This document shows positions 49,464-61,051 of a DNA stretch of 64,000 nt, in pieces; position 1 is the first letter of the stretch; each line of letters starts with the position of its first letter. Source of the DNA: Chloroflexota bacterium (lineage in GTDB: Bacteria > Chloroflexota > Anaerolineae > Anaerolineales > Villigracilaceae); contig JACPYX010000018.1 of assembly GCA_016195815.1 (NCBI GenBank), positions 306,509 to 370,508 on the forward strand, written 5' to 3'. The position numbers and the translations under genes are program-made. A model generated the notes under the pieces. The model was not told the origin of the DNA, searched no databases, and saw only the letters and a list, made by a program, of their open reading frames with translations.

Positions 49464-51029
49464 ATGAGCAAAAAAACAAATGCGGACGATATGGTTGTCG
49501 TTGACGAGATCGACGAAGAGCCAATCATTGTTGGTGAAGAAACCGCCGTGGAAACCGCACTCACCACCAATATTTATTCAGAGATCCGCAACCGGCTCGC
49601 CCTGCGAGGTGTGCCGATGGATCAGGTCGCGTTCATTCATGACGCGAAGACTCCCGAGGCACGCGCGAAGCTGTTTGCCGCAATAAACCGCGGCGATGTG
49701 CGCGTGCTGATCGGCTCAACCGAGAAGATGGGCACAGGCATGAACGTGCAGGAACGTTGTATCGCCATGCACACCATCACACCGCCCTGGCGTCCGGGCG
49801 ATATCGAACAACAGCTTGGACGTGTCCTGCGGCAGGGCAACCTGTTCCCGCAAGTCTTTCAATTCGTGCATGTCACCGAAGGTTCCTTCGATGCCTATGT
49901 CTGGCAGCTGCTGGAGAACAAGGCTGGCTTCATCGGCCAGATCGCCAGCGGGCAGGTCACGAGCCGCGAGATGGATGATGTGGATGAAACCGTATTGAGC
50001 TTCTCCGAGATCAAGGCGCTGGCTTCCGGCAATCCGCTGATCATGCAAAAGATTGTGTTGGATGCGGAACTGCAACGTCTGGGCGCGATCTACTCATCCT
50101 GGCGCTCGTCGCAGGAAAGTATGCGCCGCAGCGTGCATGGCCTTGAGTACAAAAAATCTGAGGCGGAAGCGCGTGTCGCTGTTTATATGCAAGCAATACA
50201 ACAGCGCGATGCCCATACACCGGAAAAGTTTTCAGTTCAATTGAAACCGTCCATCGACGGCGACGAACTGGATACCGAGACTGATCGTGAAGCAGCAGGC
50301 CGGAAGATCCGTCTGCTAGCTGAACATGCCGCCCTGCGGCTGGCCGGAAGGCAGCGCACCGAGACATACATCGGGATCGGCCAATATCGAGGCTTTACTC
50401 TCAACGTGACGGTCTCAACTCTCGATGACCAAAGCCAACCCGTGCCACAACTATTCTTCCGGGTCGGGAACGAGATACTGCAAGTCGGCCTCAACACCGA
50501 CACCGGCGCAACGCGCAGCATGGACATCCGCCTGAATTCGCTGGACACCATGCTTGCCGAAACAAAAGATTTCATTCAGGTGGTCGAAGGCAAGATCAAG
50601 ACAGCCCTGGATGAAGCCGACAAACCCTGGGATCACGAGCAGAAATACCGTGAGACCGAAGCAAAGGTCAGGGAGCTTGAAGCGCTCCTGAATGTGGATA
50701 AGAGCAAGACGGAAGGCGATAAGTCTACTCCATCTGCTCCCGTTCCAACTCCCGAATTCGTCCGCAAGAGGGTCGCTCAAAAAAGCGATACCGCAGGCGA
50801 GATCCAGTCCGCCCTGCAAGCGATCAAGGTCATGATGTCCAACCCCGGCATCCTGGCGCGCTTCGCGGGACAAGCCGATATCCTGAGCGTTGAAGGTCTG
50901 GGCGAACTCAGCCAGGAGATCGAAGTCAAGCAGGCCCTGTTCAATTTGGGTTCTGCCTTGATGCAGCTCGATCTTTTTGGCGAAGCTGTGCCCGTTGAAC
51001 CATCAACGAAAAAGAGTCGCAAACATTAG
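49464..51029 (+). CDS. helicase C-terminal part of the split methylase-helicase
   Basis: A 521-residue protein; ATG 49464 follows GGAGGTATGCAC. After an acidic 35-residue N-terminal extension (DDMVVVDEIDEEPIIVGEE) it resumes the family sequence exactly where the upstream gene stops: IYSEIRNRLALRGV, FIHDAKTPEARAKLF, VRVLIGSTEKMGTGMNVQE, then WRPGDIEQQLGRVLRQGN (motif VI). The C-terminal third is helical. Alone it cannot be a helicase, so it must associate with the upstream product. It is in a different frame from the upstream gene. Confidence 0.82.
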   Translation: MSKKTNADDMVVVDEIDEEPIIVGEETAVETALTTNIYSEIRNRLALRGVPMDQVAFIHDAKTPEARAKLFAAINRGDVRVLIGSTEKMGTGMNVQERCIAMHTITPPWRPGDIEQQLGRVLRQGNLFPQVFQFVHVTEGSFDAYVWQLLENKAGFIGQIASGQVTSREMDDVDETVLSFSEIKALASGNPLIMQKIVLDAELQRLGAIYSSWRSSQESMRRSVHGLEYKKSEAEARVAVYMQAIQQRDAHTPEKFSVQLKPSIDGDELDTETDREAAGRKIRLLAEHAALRLAGRQRTETYIGIGQYRGFTLNVTVSTLDDQSQPVPQLFFRVGNEILQVGLNTDTGATRSMDIRLNSLDTMLAETKDFIQVVEGKIKTALDEADKPWDHEQKYRETEAKVRELEALLNVDKSKTEGDKSTPSAPVPTPEFVRKRVAQKSDTAGEIQSALQAIKVMMSNPGILARFAGQADILSVEGLGELSQEIEVKQALFNLGSALMQLDLFGEAVPVEPSTKKSRKH

Positions 51030-51034
51030 TCACT

Positions 51035-51066
51035 GGGAGGGCAATCTGCCCTCCCTCTTTCTTTTC
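51035..51066 (+). terminator. perfect 8-bp hairpin terminator
   Basis: GGGAGGGC, loop AATCT, GCCCTCCC, then TCTTTCTTTT. Confidence 0.78.
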
Positions 51067-51195
51067 ATAAACATCGCTCGTTTTGTTCGTATGACATCTG
51101 ATGAAGCCTGCCAACTTTAGCTTTAAGGCAAACGAATCTGACCGGTTTCCTCAGCGGCCTTACGCCGTGTTGAATTCAATATGGAGGTATGTCGA

Positions 51196-51480
51196 ATGAC
51201 AACCAATAACAATCTCCAAGCCCTGGAAGACGCGTTGAAGAAGAACTGCCTGGATGTTGCAGGCAACATCTACACCATCGGCGTAGATGACATCATGGCT
51301 TACATCGAAGGCGATCTTGCGCTTGAAGACCCTCAACTGGCCGCGCAAGTCGCCGCGCTCGACGAGACGAGTCTGGCAATCGAAATCGCCGACTGCATTG
51401 GTAGCGTCGGGATCGTGGAATTCGTGGAAGGCGCTATCCGGGACGCGATCTGCGTGCGCGCAACTCGATCTTGCGCGTGA
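51196..51480 (+). CDS. hypothetical acidic protein, possibly frameshifted at its end
   Basis: A 94-residue protein after GGAGGTATGTCGA. Acidic and helical (LQALEDALKKNCLDVAGNIY, YIEGDLALEDPQLAAQVAAL). The last residues (ICVRATRSCA) look unlike the rest. The +1 frame continues with protein-like sequence (DLAREASIEAAVEADLSADL) to a stop at 51544. A single-base change may have shortened it. No family recognised. Confidence 0.5.
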   Translation: MTTNNNLQALEDALKKNCLDVAGNIYTIGVDDIMAYIEGDLALEDPQLAAQVAALDETSLAIEIADCIGSVGIVEFVEGAIRDAICVRATRSCA

Positions 51481-51564
51481 AGCAAGCATCGAAGCCGCTG
51501 TTGAAGCGGACTTGTCCGCTGATCTTCGCGGAATGCGAATCTAATCAATAAAGAGGTACGTCCT

Positions 51565-52008
51565 ATGACTATCAAATATATAACTGGCAACATCCTGCGC
51601 GATAAGTCACACGCGATCGTGATCCCGGTAAATACACTGGGGATTGCTGGCGCCGGACTCGCAAAACAATGGGCGCTTCAATATCCTGACGAGCACCGGC
51701 TGTATGCGGTCGTGTGCAAACACAAACGATTCAAAGTCGGTGAAGTTTTGCCGGTGATCTCCGCTTCCAACCGTCTGTTCCTGTGCTTCCCCACCAAGAT
51801 CGTGCCGCGCAATCGGTCTGAACTGGTGTGGATCGAAGACGGATTGTCCGACCTGAGACGGTTGATTCCCACCCTGTGGATCAAGTCTCTCGCGCTTCCC
51901 GCTCTGGGTTGCGGTTTGGGCGGCCTGCCCTGGAAGGATGTCAGGCCGTTGATCGAGAAGCATTTGGGAGGCTTGAAAATCCCAGTGCGCGTGTACCTGC
52001 CGAGATAG
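51565..52008 (+). CDS. macrodomain protein (DarG/Poa1p-like)
   Basis: A 147-residue protein with leader GAGGTACGTCCT. A single macrodomain: YITGNILRDKSHAIVIPVNTLGIAGAGLAKQWALQYP holds the ADP-ribose-binding NTxGxxGxGLA loop, and LPALGCGLGGLPW the second loop. Such proteins bind or remove ADP-ribose, for example from DNA (DarG). No DarT-like toxin gene is next to it, so it may protect against an ADP-ribosylating defence elsewhere. Confidence 0.82.
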   Translation: MTIKYITGNILRDKSHAIVIPVNTLGIAGAGLAKQWALQYPDEHRLYAVVCKHKRFKVGEVLPVISASNRLFLCFPTKIVPRNRSELVWIEDGLSDLRRLIPTLWIKSLALPALGCGLGGLPWKDVRPLIEKHLGGLKIPVRVYLPR

Positions 52009-52037
52009 CCAAAGATAATATTTTCAGGAGATATGTT

Positions 52038-52457
52038 ATGCAAACACTCACTCGCTCCGCTGCAATGACCGTTCGCCAACAACTGGCGGCAGTTAGGGTG
52101 GCGGGGTATTTCTATGCCGTTGACCTGGGCGATCCCGTTCGCCCGCAACATCATCGCGTGGGCATCAACGGCGAATGCACTTGCTCCCTCGGACGGGCCT
52201 GCCCCGCCGTGGACGCGGTGCGTTCCTACCTGGCGGAGGGCGGCCAGCGGGCAGAACGTCCGCCCTTTGGTTATTACCCGGTCCGTCCGGCCAGGTGTCC
52301 CGTGTGCCATGCCAATACGGCCACCGCCGAATCGCTGAGTTCCCGCAATCGCGGCGAAGGCTGGATCTGTCCCAGCGGCAAAAGCCATTACTGGCAGCAC
52401 CGCGCTACCATCAGCGCCATGCGTCGGAAACTTGTCGCCCACGGCAAGGCTGTATAG
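52038..52457 (+). CDS. hypothetical Cys-rich protein, SWIM/zinc-ribbon-like
   Basis: A 139-residue protein; leader GGAGATATGTT. INGECTCSLGRACPAVDAV resembles a SWIM-type zinc motif. A second cluster (ARCPVCHANT...GWICPSGKSHYW) resembles a zinc ribbon. It probably binds nucleic acid. It is followed 10 bases later by another Cys-rich gene. Confidence 0.55.
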   Translation: MQTLTRSAAMTVRQQLAAVRVAGYFYAVDLGDPVRPQHHRVGINGECTCSLGRACPAVDAVRSYLAEGGQRAERPPFGYYPVRPARCPVCHANTATAESLSSRNRGEGWICPSGKSHYWQHRATISAMRRKLVAHGKAV

Positions 52458-52467
52458 GAGGCAGGCC

Positions 52468-52740
52468 ATGTGTCCATCAAAACCCAGGATCGTGCTGGTT
52501 GAGAAATGCGGCGACATCTTCACAACGCCGCTCTTCTGGGACTGCGAATGCGAAAGAGATTACATCCATGCGTGCCTCGAAGAAGCCTGCCCTGTGTGTA
52601 AAGCCGCGCAGGAAGAATCGCCGGATGCGCGCGTGGATGAGGTGTTTCGTCACTCATCGGGATTGAACAACAAACTTATCGCGGCTCTTGAAGTGATTTG
52701 CGATAGCGTTTGTCCCGACCTTGTCCCGATCCCTTTCTAG
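52468..52740 (+). CDS. hypothetical small Cys-rich protein
   Basis: A 90-residue protein; ATG 52468 has GGAGGCAGGCC upstream. Eight cysteines (EKCGD, WDCECERDYIHACLEEACPVCKAAQ and others) suggest metal binding. No family recognised. Last gene of the plus-strand cassette series. Confidence 0.5.
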   Translation: MCPSKPRIVLVEKCGDIFTTPLFWDCECERDYIHACLEEACPVCKAAQEESPDARVDEVFRHSSGLNNKLIAALEVICDSVCPDLVPIPF

Positions 52741-52800
52741 GCAATCCGCCCGAACGTACTCCGCAATAACCATCCAAACGAAGTAAGAAATTGCAAGTTA

Positions 52801-52833
52801 AAAGCAAGGCCACGAGCCTTGCTTTTTTTTGTT
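52801..52833. terminator. perfect 10-bp hairpin terminator, both strands
   Basis: AAAGCAAGGC and GCCTTGCTTT with a CACGA loop and T8 downstream. Separates the plus-strand cassettes from the minus-strand toxin-antitoxin genes. Confidence 0.8.
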
Positions 52834-52887
52834 TAAGAGGGGAATATAACCCGGCTAAATTTGCACCTCTAAAAAATAGAGCGGGAC

Positions 52888-53283
52888 TTATCCCGCCCTG
52901 CTTAATGCGTTTGTTCTTTTCTTATACAGTCTGATGGGAACCGCGTCTCTGGTGATGTTTTGATACAACCCCGCTTTGATATCGGCATAATATTGCCAGC
53001 GCGCCGCGCTAATGATGCGGACGTCAAGCAGCACATCGTATTTCAATGCGATATCAGAGGTGATCGCGCTAAGGACTTCACGAAATTTGCATTTGTCATC
53101 TGCGACAATTAGTAAGATGTCAATATCTGAGTATTTATTCCAATCTCCTCTAACTTTAGAGCCAAACAACGCGGCGCGTTGAAGTTTCTCGCCATACGCC
53201 AGGCGGATTTTCGTAATAAATTCCCGAATCGCTTTTTTTTCTCTTGTTGATAATTTTAGAGCAGGTTGTGTTTGAGTAACCAT
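52888..53283 (-). CDS. nucleotidyltransferase (MNT-like), partner of HEPN protein
   Basis: A 131-residue protein. ALFGSKVRGDWNKYSDIDILLIV is the GS...DxD nucleotidyltransferase signature. The gene overlaps the upstream HEPN gene by 28 bases. Such pairs act as toxin-antitoxin systems or defence modules, the nucleotidyltransferase usually counteracting the HEPN partner. Here the HEPN gene comes first, opposite to the pair at 18.6-19.3 kb. Confidence 0.78.
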   Translation of the reverse strand: MVTQTQPALKLSTREKKAIREFITKIRLAYGEKLQRAALFGSKVRGDWNKYSDIDILLIVADDKCKFREVLSAITSDIALKYDVLLDVRIISAARWQYYADIKAGLYQNITRDAVPIRLYKKRTNALSRAG

Positions 53284-53654
53284 TTTTTTACTTCTTCAAT
53301 AAATGTTCTGGCTTTTGCGACAGACTTAATGGCATCTTCTTTTTCTACGTCGTCGTACAATTCGTAATCGGCAGTCTGGCGGTTTTCCATAACAAACTGG
53401 TAGTCATCGCTCCACTGTTTATCAAATTCGCCCGTCTTGATGAAATATTGGCGAAAAGCGGCAATCACCGCGCTGTGTTTTCCGTAAGTCTTTCCTTTTG
53501 AATATAACAATGCGCTGGCCGCATAAAAAATGGAGTAATATGCCCGATTGCACGCAGAAGAATAATGTGCATTGCCGAGATTTTCTTCTGCAACTGCAAG
53601 CATTTCGCGAGCATGTTCCATGTAAAGTCTATAATTGTCTTTTGGATCTGGCAT
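53256..53654 (-). CDS. HEPN-domain protein
   Basis: About 132 residues from ATG 53654 (the frame extends to 53672). AREMLAVAEENLGNAHYSSACNRAYYSIFYAASALLYSKG is the HEPN pattern; NRAYYSIFY replaces the RNxxxH found in RNase-type HEPN toxins, so it belongs to the other HEPN branch. It probably pairs with the nucleotidyltransferase encoded next to it. Confidence 0.75.
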   Translation of the reverse strand: MPDPKDNYRLYMEHAREMLAVAEENLGNAHYSSACNRAYYSIFYAASALLYSKGKTYGKHSAVIAAFRQYFIKTGEFDKQWSDDYQFVMENRQTADYELYDDVEKEDAIKSVAKARTFIEEVKKWLLKHNLL

Positions 53655-53869
53655 ACCTAAAGTATAACGCAAATAGAGTATCTATGACCATTTCTATTTT
53701 TCATTTGTGGGCACGCCATGCGGAACAGCAGAGGGGCAAATGATTTTAGACCTTTGGGTAGTTGCCGAGGCAAGCATCGCTCTACCGAATCTTTGCTAAT
53801 AACCAAAATGTTACATCCAGTATTCGCGAATCCACTTCCTTCATCGCGTGGATTGTTCCATGTGTTAAC

Positions 53870-54545
53870 CGGCCCAATCTTTGCAATCACTTCCGCCTGC
53901 TCGAGAACTGTCTGCGTGGCCTTTTCCTGTTTGTCGGGCGGATAACCATATTTTCGCAAAATGCGCCGGACCATCACTCGCAATTTGGCGCGGACGTTTT
54001 CCTTCATCGTCCAATCAATGGTGGCATTCTCATGCACGGATTTCACCAGTTCGCGCGCCATGCCTTTGAGCGTGTCATCGCCCAACACTTTGACGGCGCT
54101 ATCGTTGACTTCCAGCGCATCATAAAAAGCCAGCTCGTCTTCGCTAAGCTTGAGTTCTTCGCCGCTCCTGCCTCGCGCATATCCTTGGCGAGATCGATCA
54201 ATTCCGAAATGATTTGAAGATGTCAATGACTTCATCGGAAGCAACGGCGCGCGAGATGATCTGGCGGATGGCTTGTTCCACATCTCCCGCCTGAAGTTCC
54301 TGTTCAGGGGATGACTTGATAATGCGGGCGCACACGGCTTGGAAGAAGCCAACATCGTCACGGATGGCCAGAACTTTTTCGTTCGGTACAGCCAGGGCAA
54401 AAGCCTGTGAAAGTTTGGTAACGGTTTGGGTATAACGCTGCTTGCCATTCTCCAAACCATGGATATGATCCTGCGCCCAATTCATCAAAGTGAGTCGATC
54501 GCTACCATTGCTGTTCTTCTTTGCTGGCATATGTTTAATTCCCAA
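53870..54545 (-). pseudogene. decayed hsdR (type I restriction endonuclease) 3' end
   Basis: Two frames carry matching pieces of HsdR. The first (54545-54198) has [21 protein letters not shown] and [18 protein letters not shown]. The second (about 54160-53870) has [20 protein letters not shown] and [22 protein letters not shown], the C-terminal helical domain. The piece that should join them is deleted and the frame changes, and no motor or nuclease domain remains. hsdM and hsdS are absent. Confidence 0.75.
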
Positions 54546-54595
54546 ATTGAACCATCAGAATTCTATGTTCGATTTCTAAATCTCAAAAAACAAAA

Positions 54596-54622
54596 CCGCC
54601 TGCGCTGAATTTGCGCAGGCGG
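54596..54622 (-). terminator. perfect 10-bp hairpin, terminator on the minus strand
   Basis: CCGCCTGCGC and GCGCAGGCGG; on the minus strand it is followed by TTTTGTTTTTTG. An isolated GAGGTATG and a CTACGCG/CGCGTAG hairpin lie just upstream on the same strand with no gene between. Confidence 0.65.
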
Positions 54623-54675
54623 CAGAAATATACTATCATACCTCTTGTCCGCTACGCGCTCGAATCGCGTAGTTC

Positions 54676-54827
54676 TAAATTGCCAAACCTCGCCGGGTTC
54701 CAGCCGTGCGGGGTTTGTTGTTTAAGGATAGACGAGAGACAGCCTTTTGTCAATTGCAATTAATCTAACCATCATGGATTTGCGGTATAAAACTGTTCGC
54801 TAAATTCATGCCTGGGAGGGCTACATC
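54676..54827. other. non-coding region upstream of the integrase
   Basis: A hairpin CAAACCTCGC/GCGGGGTTTG (54684-54717, one G-U pair) followed by TTGTTTA is a probable terminator. No clear promoter was picked out before the integrase gene. Confidence 0.4.
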
Positions 54828-55724
54828 ATGACAACGCTATCAAGCGCCATCACCGAATACTTTGAGGCGAAGAACGCCCAAAGGTTATCCGTTCACACAC
54901 TGAGTGATTACGGAAACACGTTCCGTAAATTTTCGGCATATGTTGGGGATCACTGCCAGATCGAAAGCATTGACCCGGCCACCATCGCGCGTTTTCTCGC
55001 AAGTACTAGTGAGTTGTCCAGAAAGACAACTCTGAATTATCACACAGCCCTATCGTCTCTTTGGACATACCTCGTAAGAGTTGATCGCGCCAAAGAAAAC
55101 ATTGTGCGAAGAGTTACACCGCCACGCCCAGATAAGAAGCAGGTTGCCCCTTTCTCGCGCGATGAGATTGTCGCATTGCTGAATGTCGATAAAAGGAGAC
55201 CGCCTGTTTCAACAAGAAACAGGGCCATCATACTTTTGTTATTAGACACCGGACTACGGGCATCGGAGCTTTGTTCATTGAAGGTGATGGACATCAACCT
55301 CGCGGCTCGCAAATTGCGCACGAAGGGCAAGGGCGGCAAAGAGCGATACATACCGTTCCACGCATCTACCCGCGAAGCCATAGACATGTATTTCAAATCC
55401 AGAAGTGTAACAAGCAGTCGCGCTACCGGAAAAAGCCCCGCCTTTGCGACGCTCTCCGAGCATCCAGTCGAGATCGAGAGGCGAACACTTCTAAAGATCG
55501 TCGAGAGAATTGGCTTGCGAGCAAACATTCCAAATTGTCACCCCCATCGATTCAGGCACACATTCGCAATTCAATTCTTGCGAAACGGGGGCAATATATA
55601 CACCCTACAAGCCTTGCTTGGCCACACGTCACTCGATATGGTGAAGCGTTACCTCGCAATATCTCAAATTGACATGGATAAGGATCACGAAAAAGCCTCG
55701 CCAGTAAAGGGTTGGAATTTGTAA
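54828..55724 (+). CDS. XerC/D-like tyrosine integrase of the element
   Basis: A 298-residue protein; ATG 54828 follows GGGAGGG. It has an N-terminal core-binding domain (VHTLSDYGNTFRKFSAYV) and a catalytic domain with Arg in LDTGLRASELCSL, Lys in GKGGKERYIP, HPHRFRHTFA, LGHTSL and the Tyr in MVKRYLAIS. All catalytic residues are present. It sits about 110 bases before a tRNA-Pro 3' fragment, the classic place of an integrase at its own attachment site, so it is the best candidate for integrating the whole element. Confidence 0.88.
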   Translation: MTTLSSAITEYFEAKNAQRLSVHTLSDYGNTFRKFSAYVGDHCQIESIDPATIARFLASTSELSRKTTLNYHTALSSLWTYLVRVDRAKENIVRRVTPPRPDKKQVAPFSRDEIVALLNVDKRRPPVSTRNRAIILLLLDTGLRASELCSLKVMDINLAARKLRTKGKGGKERYIPFHASTREAIDMYFKSRSVTSSRATGKSPAFATLSEHPVEIERRTLLKIVERIGLRANIPNCHPHRFRHTFAIQFLRNGGNIYTLQALLGHTSLDMVKRYLAISQIDMDKDHEKASPVKGWNL

Positions 55725-55837
55725 GCTGGCTTTGAAGGAAAACGGAAGTGATGTTTTGAATGGCTGACAAACATCACACACAGTCCGCAAAAAGAATCTC
55801 ACCCAAGTCCTAAATATAGAATACCTGTTCTGGCTCG

Positions 55838-55884
55838 CACGGTTCGGGTCCGTGAGGTCGAGAGTTCAAATCTCTCCACCCCGA
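55838..55884 (+). other. probable attachment site: 3' part of tRNA-Pro(CGG)
   Basis: CACGG, loop TTCGGGT, CCGTG forms an anticodon arm with anticodon CGG and G37. AGGTC is a normal variable loop; GAGAG, TTCAAAT, CTCTC is the T-arm; CACCCCG plus A73 is the 3' acceptor strand. The matching 5' half (CGGGGTG) and the D-arm are absent upstream, so it is a truncated copy left by integration. Confidence 0.75.
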
Positions 55885-55933
55885 CAGTTATGAAATGATC
55901 ATTGCCTTACCGGAGGCGGTGATTTGGCAAACA

Positions 55934-55975
55934 CCTTGCGCCAGTCGCGATTATCGAATTGCCGCTGGCGCAAGG
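55934..55975. other. 11-bp inverted repeat beside the attachment site
   Basis: CCTTGCGCCAG (55934-55944) and CTGGCGCAAGG (55965-55975) are perfectly complementary with a 20-base spacer. It could be a hairpin or a binding site for the integrase or a small HTH protein. Confidence 0.45.
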
Positions 55976-56022
55976 GATAGTGTCTGGCTCGCCGGAACCA
56001 AGTCCCGGAAGGATTTTACACG

Positions 56023-56253
56023 ATGGCAGTTGTTGCAATGCCTAACTACGTCCCTGTAAAAGAAGCCGTGAAGTGTTTGCATATAAGCGTCAAGACTGCG
56101 CGCACTATGTTGAAATCTGGCAAGGCACAGGGCGGAGAGATGATTGTGGTCGCAAACAGTGGGCCAGAAATAGAGAAGATCAAAAAAAAGAAGATCTGCC
56201 GTGCAAAGAGCGCGTTTTATGTTGCCTTATATCCATACAAGAATTTGGCTTAA
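56023..56253 (+). CDS. small HTH-like protein, possible excisionase
   Basis: A 76-residue basic protein with GGAAGGA upstream. YVPVKEAVKCLHISVKTARTMLKSG reads like the helix-turn-helix of MerR/excisionase-type proteins, followed by a basic segment (EIEKIKKKKICR). It lies just beyond the tRNA-Pro fragment, so it could be an accessory factor of this or a neighbouring element. The remainder of the gap up to rpoB holds no further gene. Confidence 0.45.
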   Translation: MAVVAMPNYVPVKEAVKCLHISVKTARTMLKSGKAQGGEMIVVANSGPEIEKIKKKKICRAKSAFYVALYPYKNLA

Positions 56254-56414
56254 ACTTGTATAAAGCGATAAACTCCTGCCCATGTTACAGCGTCTTGCGC
56301 CGCAATAAAAATAATAACGCTTCGGGGCGCAGTTGTTGACAGTGTCACAGGGACAATCCTTGAATTGTGCTTTTTTAGTCCACTATTTTAGGTACTCCCC
56401 TCCGCACGAAAGCC

Positions 56415-56443
56415 TTGACTTACACGAGTTTACTTCATATAAT
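56415..56443 (+). promoter_or_regulatory. sigma-70-type promoter of rpoB
   Basis: TTGACT (56415-56420), exactly 17 bases, TATAAT (56438-56443), about 75 bases before the rpoB start. Confidence 0.72.
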
Positions 56444-56521
56444 GTTTAGTCGCTGTCCTGCTAGGGTGTGGCAGGTGTAATTGTTTTAATTGGCAGCAGC
56501 ATAAGGTCAGGAGAGAAGCGA

Positions 56522-60427
<3,906 letters not shown>

Positions 60428-60617
60428 TGCTCCATTATTCTTGACTTGCGGATAACCGCATGTTAGAATAATCCGCCGTTGCCTGAGAAAGACGGGCGGC
60501 ATTAACTCCCGCCCAACAACGCCAATGGCAACTACAAATGAGGCCATCATTGTTGTATCTGATGGTCTCATTTCTTGCGAATAGTCTTTGTGAAAGAATT
60601 TGTAATCGGAGGCGAAC
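60428..60617 (+). other. structured intergenic region between rpoB and rpsL
   Basis: A nested hairpin (ATTATTCT/AGAATAAT around GCGG/CCGC), then GGGCGG/CCGCCC, then GAGGCCATC/GATGGTCTC with ATTTCTT after it. The last could be a terminator or an autoregulatory site for ribosomal protein genes. Confidence 0.5.
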
Positions 60618-61034
60618 GTGCCGACAGTCAATCAAATGGTCCGCAAGGGCCGAAAGAATAAAAAAGCGAAGAGCAAAGCACCGGCGTTACAGTTCACTTT
60701 GAACAGCCACAAGCAGCGACGTGTGCGCCAGGACAAGGGTGCGCCGCAAAAACGCGGCGTATGCACTGTCGTCCGCACGATGACACCCAAGAAGCCAAAC
60801 TCGGCGTTACGCAAGATCGCCCGCGTGCGTTTGACAAATGGCATCGAAGTCACGGCATATATTCCTGGTGAAGGCCATCAGTTGCAGGAGCACTCTGTAG
60901 TGCTCGTGCGCGGTGGTCGTGTGAAAGACTTGCCGGGTGTGCGTTATCACATTGTGCGCGGTTCACTGGATACGACCGGCGTTGCTAATCGTAAGCAGGG
61001 CCGCTCAAAGTATGGCGCGAAGCGCCCTAAGTAA
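60618..61034 (+). CDS. rpsL: 30S ribosomal protein S12
   Basis: A 138-residue protein from GTG 60618 (GGAGGCGAAC upstream). [39 protein letters not shown] and [17 protein letters not shown] are the invariant S12 segments. The streptomycin-site lysine in TPKKPNS is present, so no resistance mutation is seen there. First gene of the str cluster. Confidence 0.98.
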   Translation: MPTVNQMVRKGRKNKKAKSKAPALQFTLNSHKQRRVRQDKGAPQKRGVCTVVRTMTPKKPNSALRKIARVRLTNGIEVTAYIPGEGHQLQEHSVVLVRGGRVKDLPGVRYHIVRGSLDTTGVANRKQGRSKYGAKRPK

Positions 61035-61051
61035 TCTAACGGAGATCAAGC

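Noticed and set aside
49370..49470. Split intein or stop readthrough joining the two methylase-helicase genes
   Set aside because: No intein splice motifs at either edge, the two genes are in different frames, and the second has its own ribosome-binding site.
55829..55992. 10-base direct repeat TCTGGCTCGC at 55829 and 55983 as attachment core repeats
   Set aside because: Too short and too close together to define an element; the tRNA-Pro 3' fragment explains the attachment site better.
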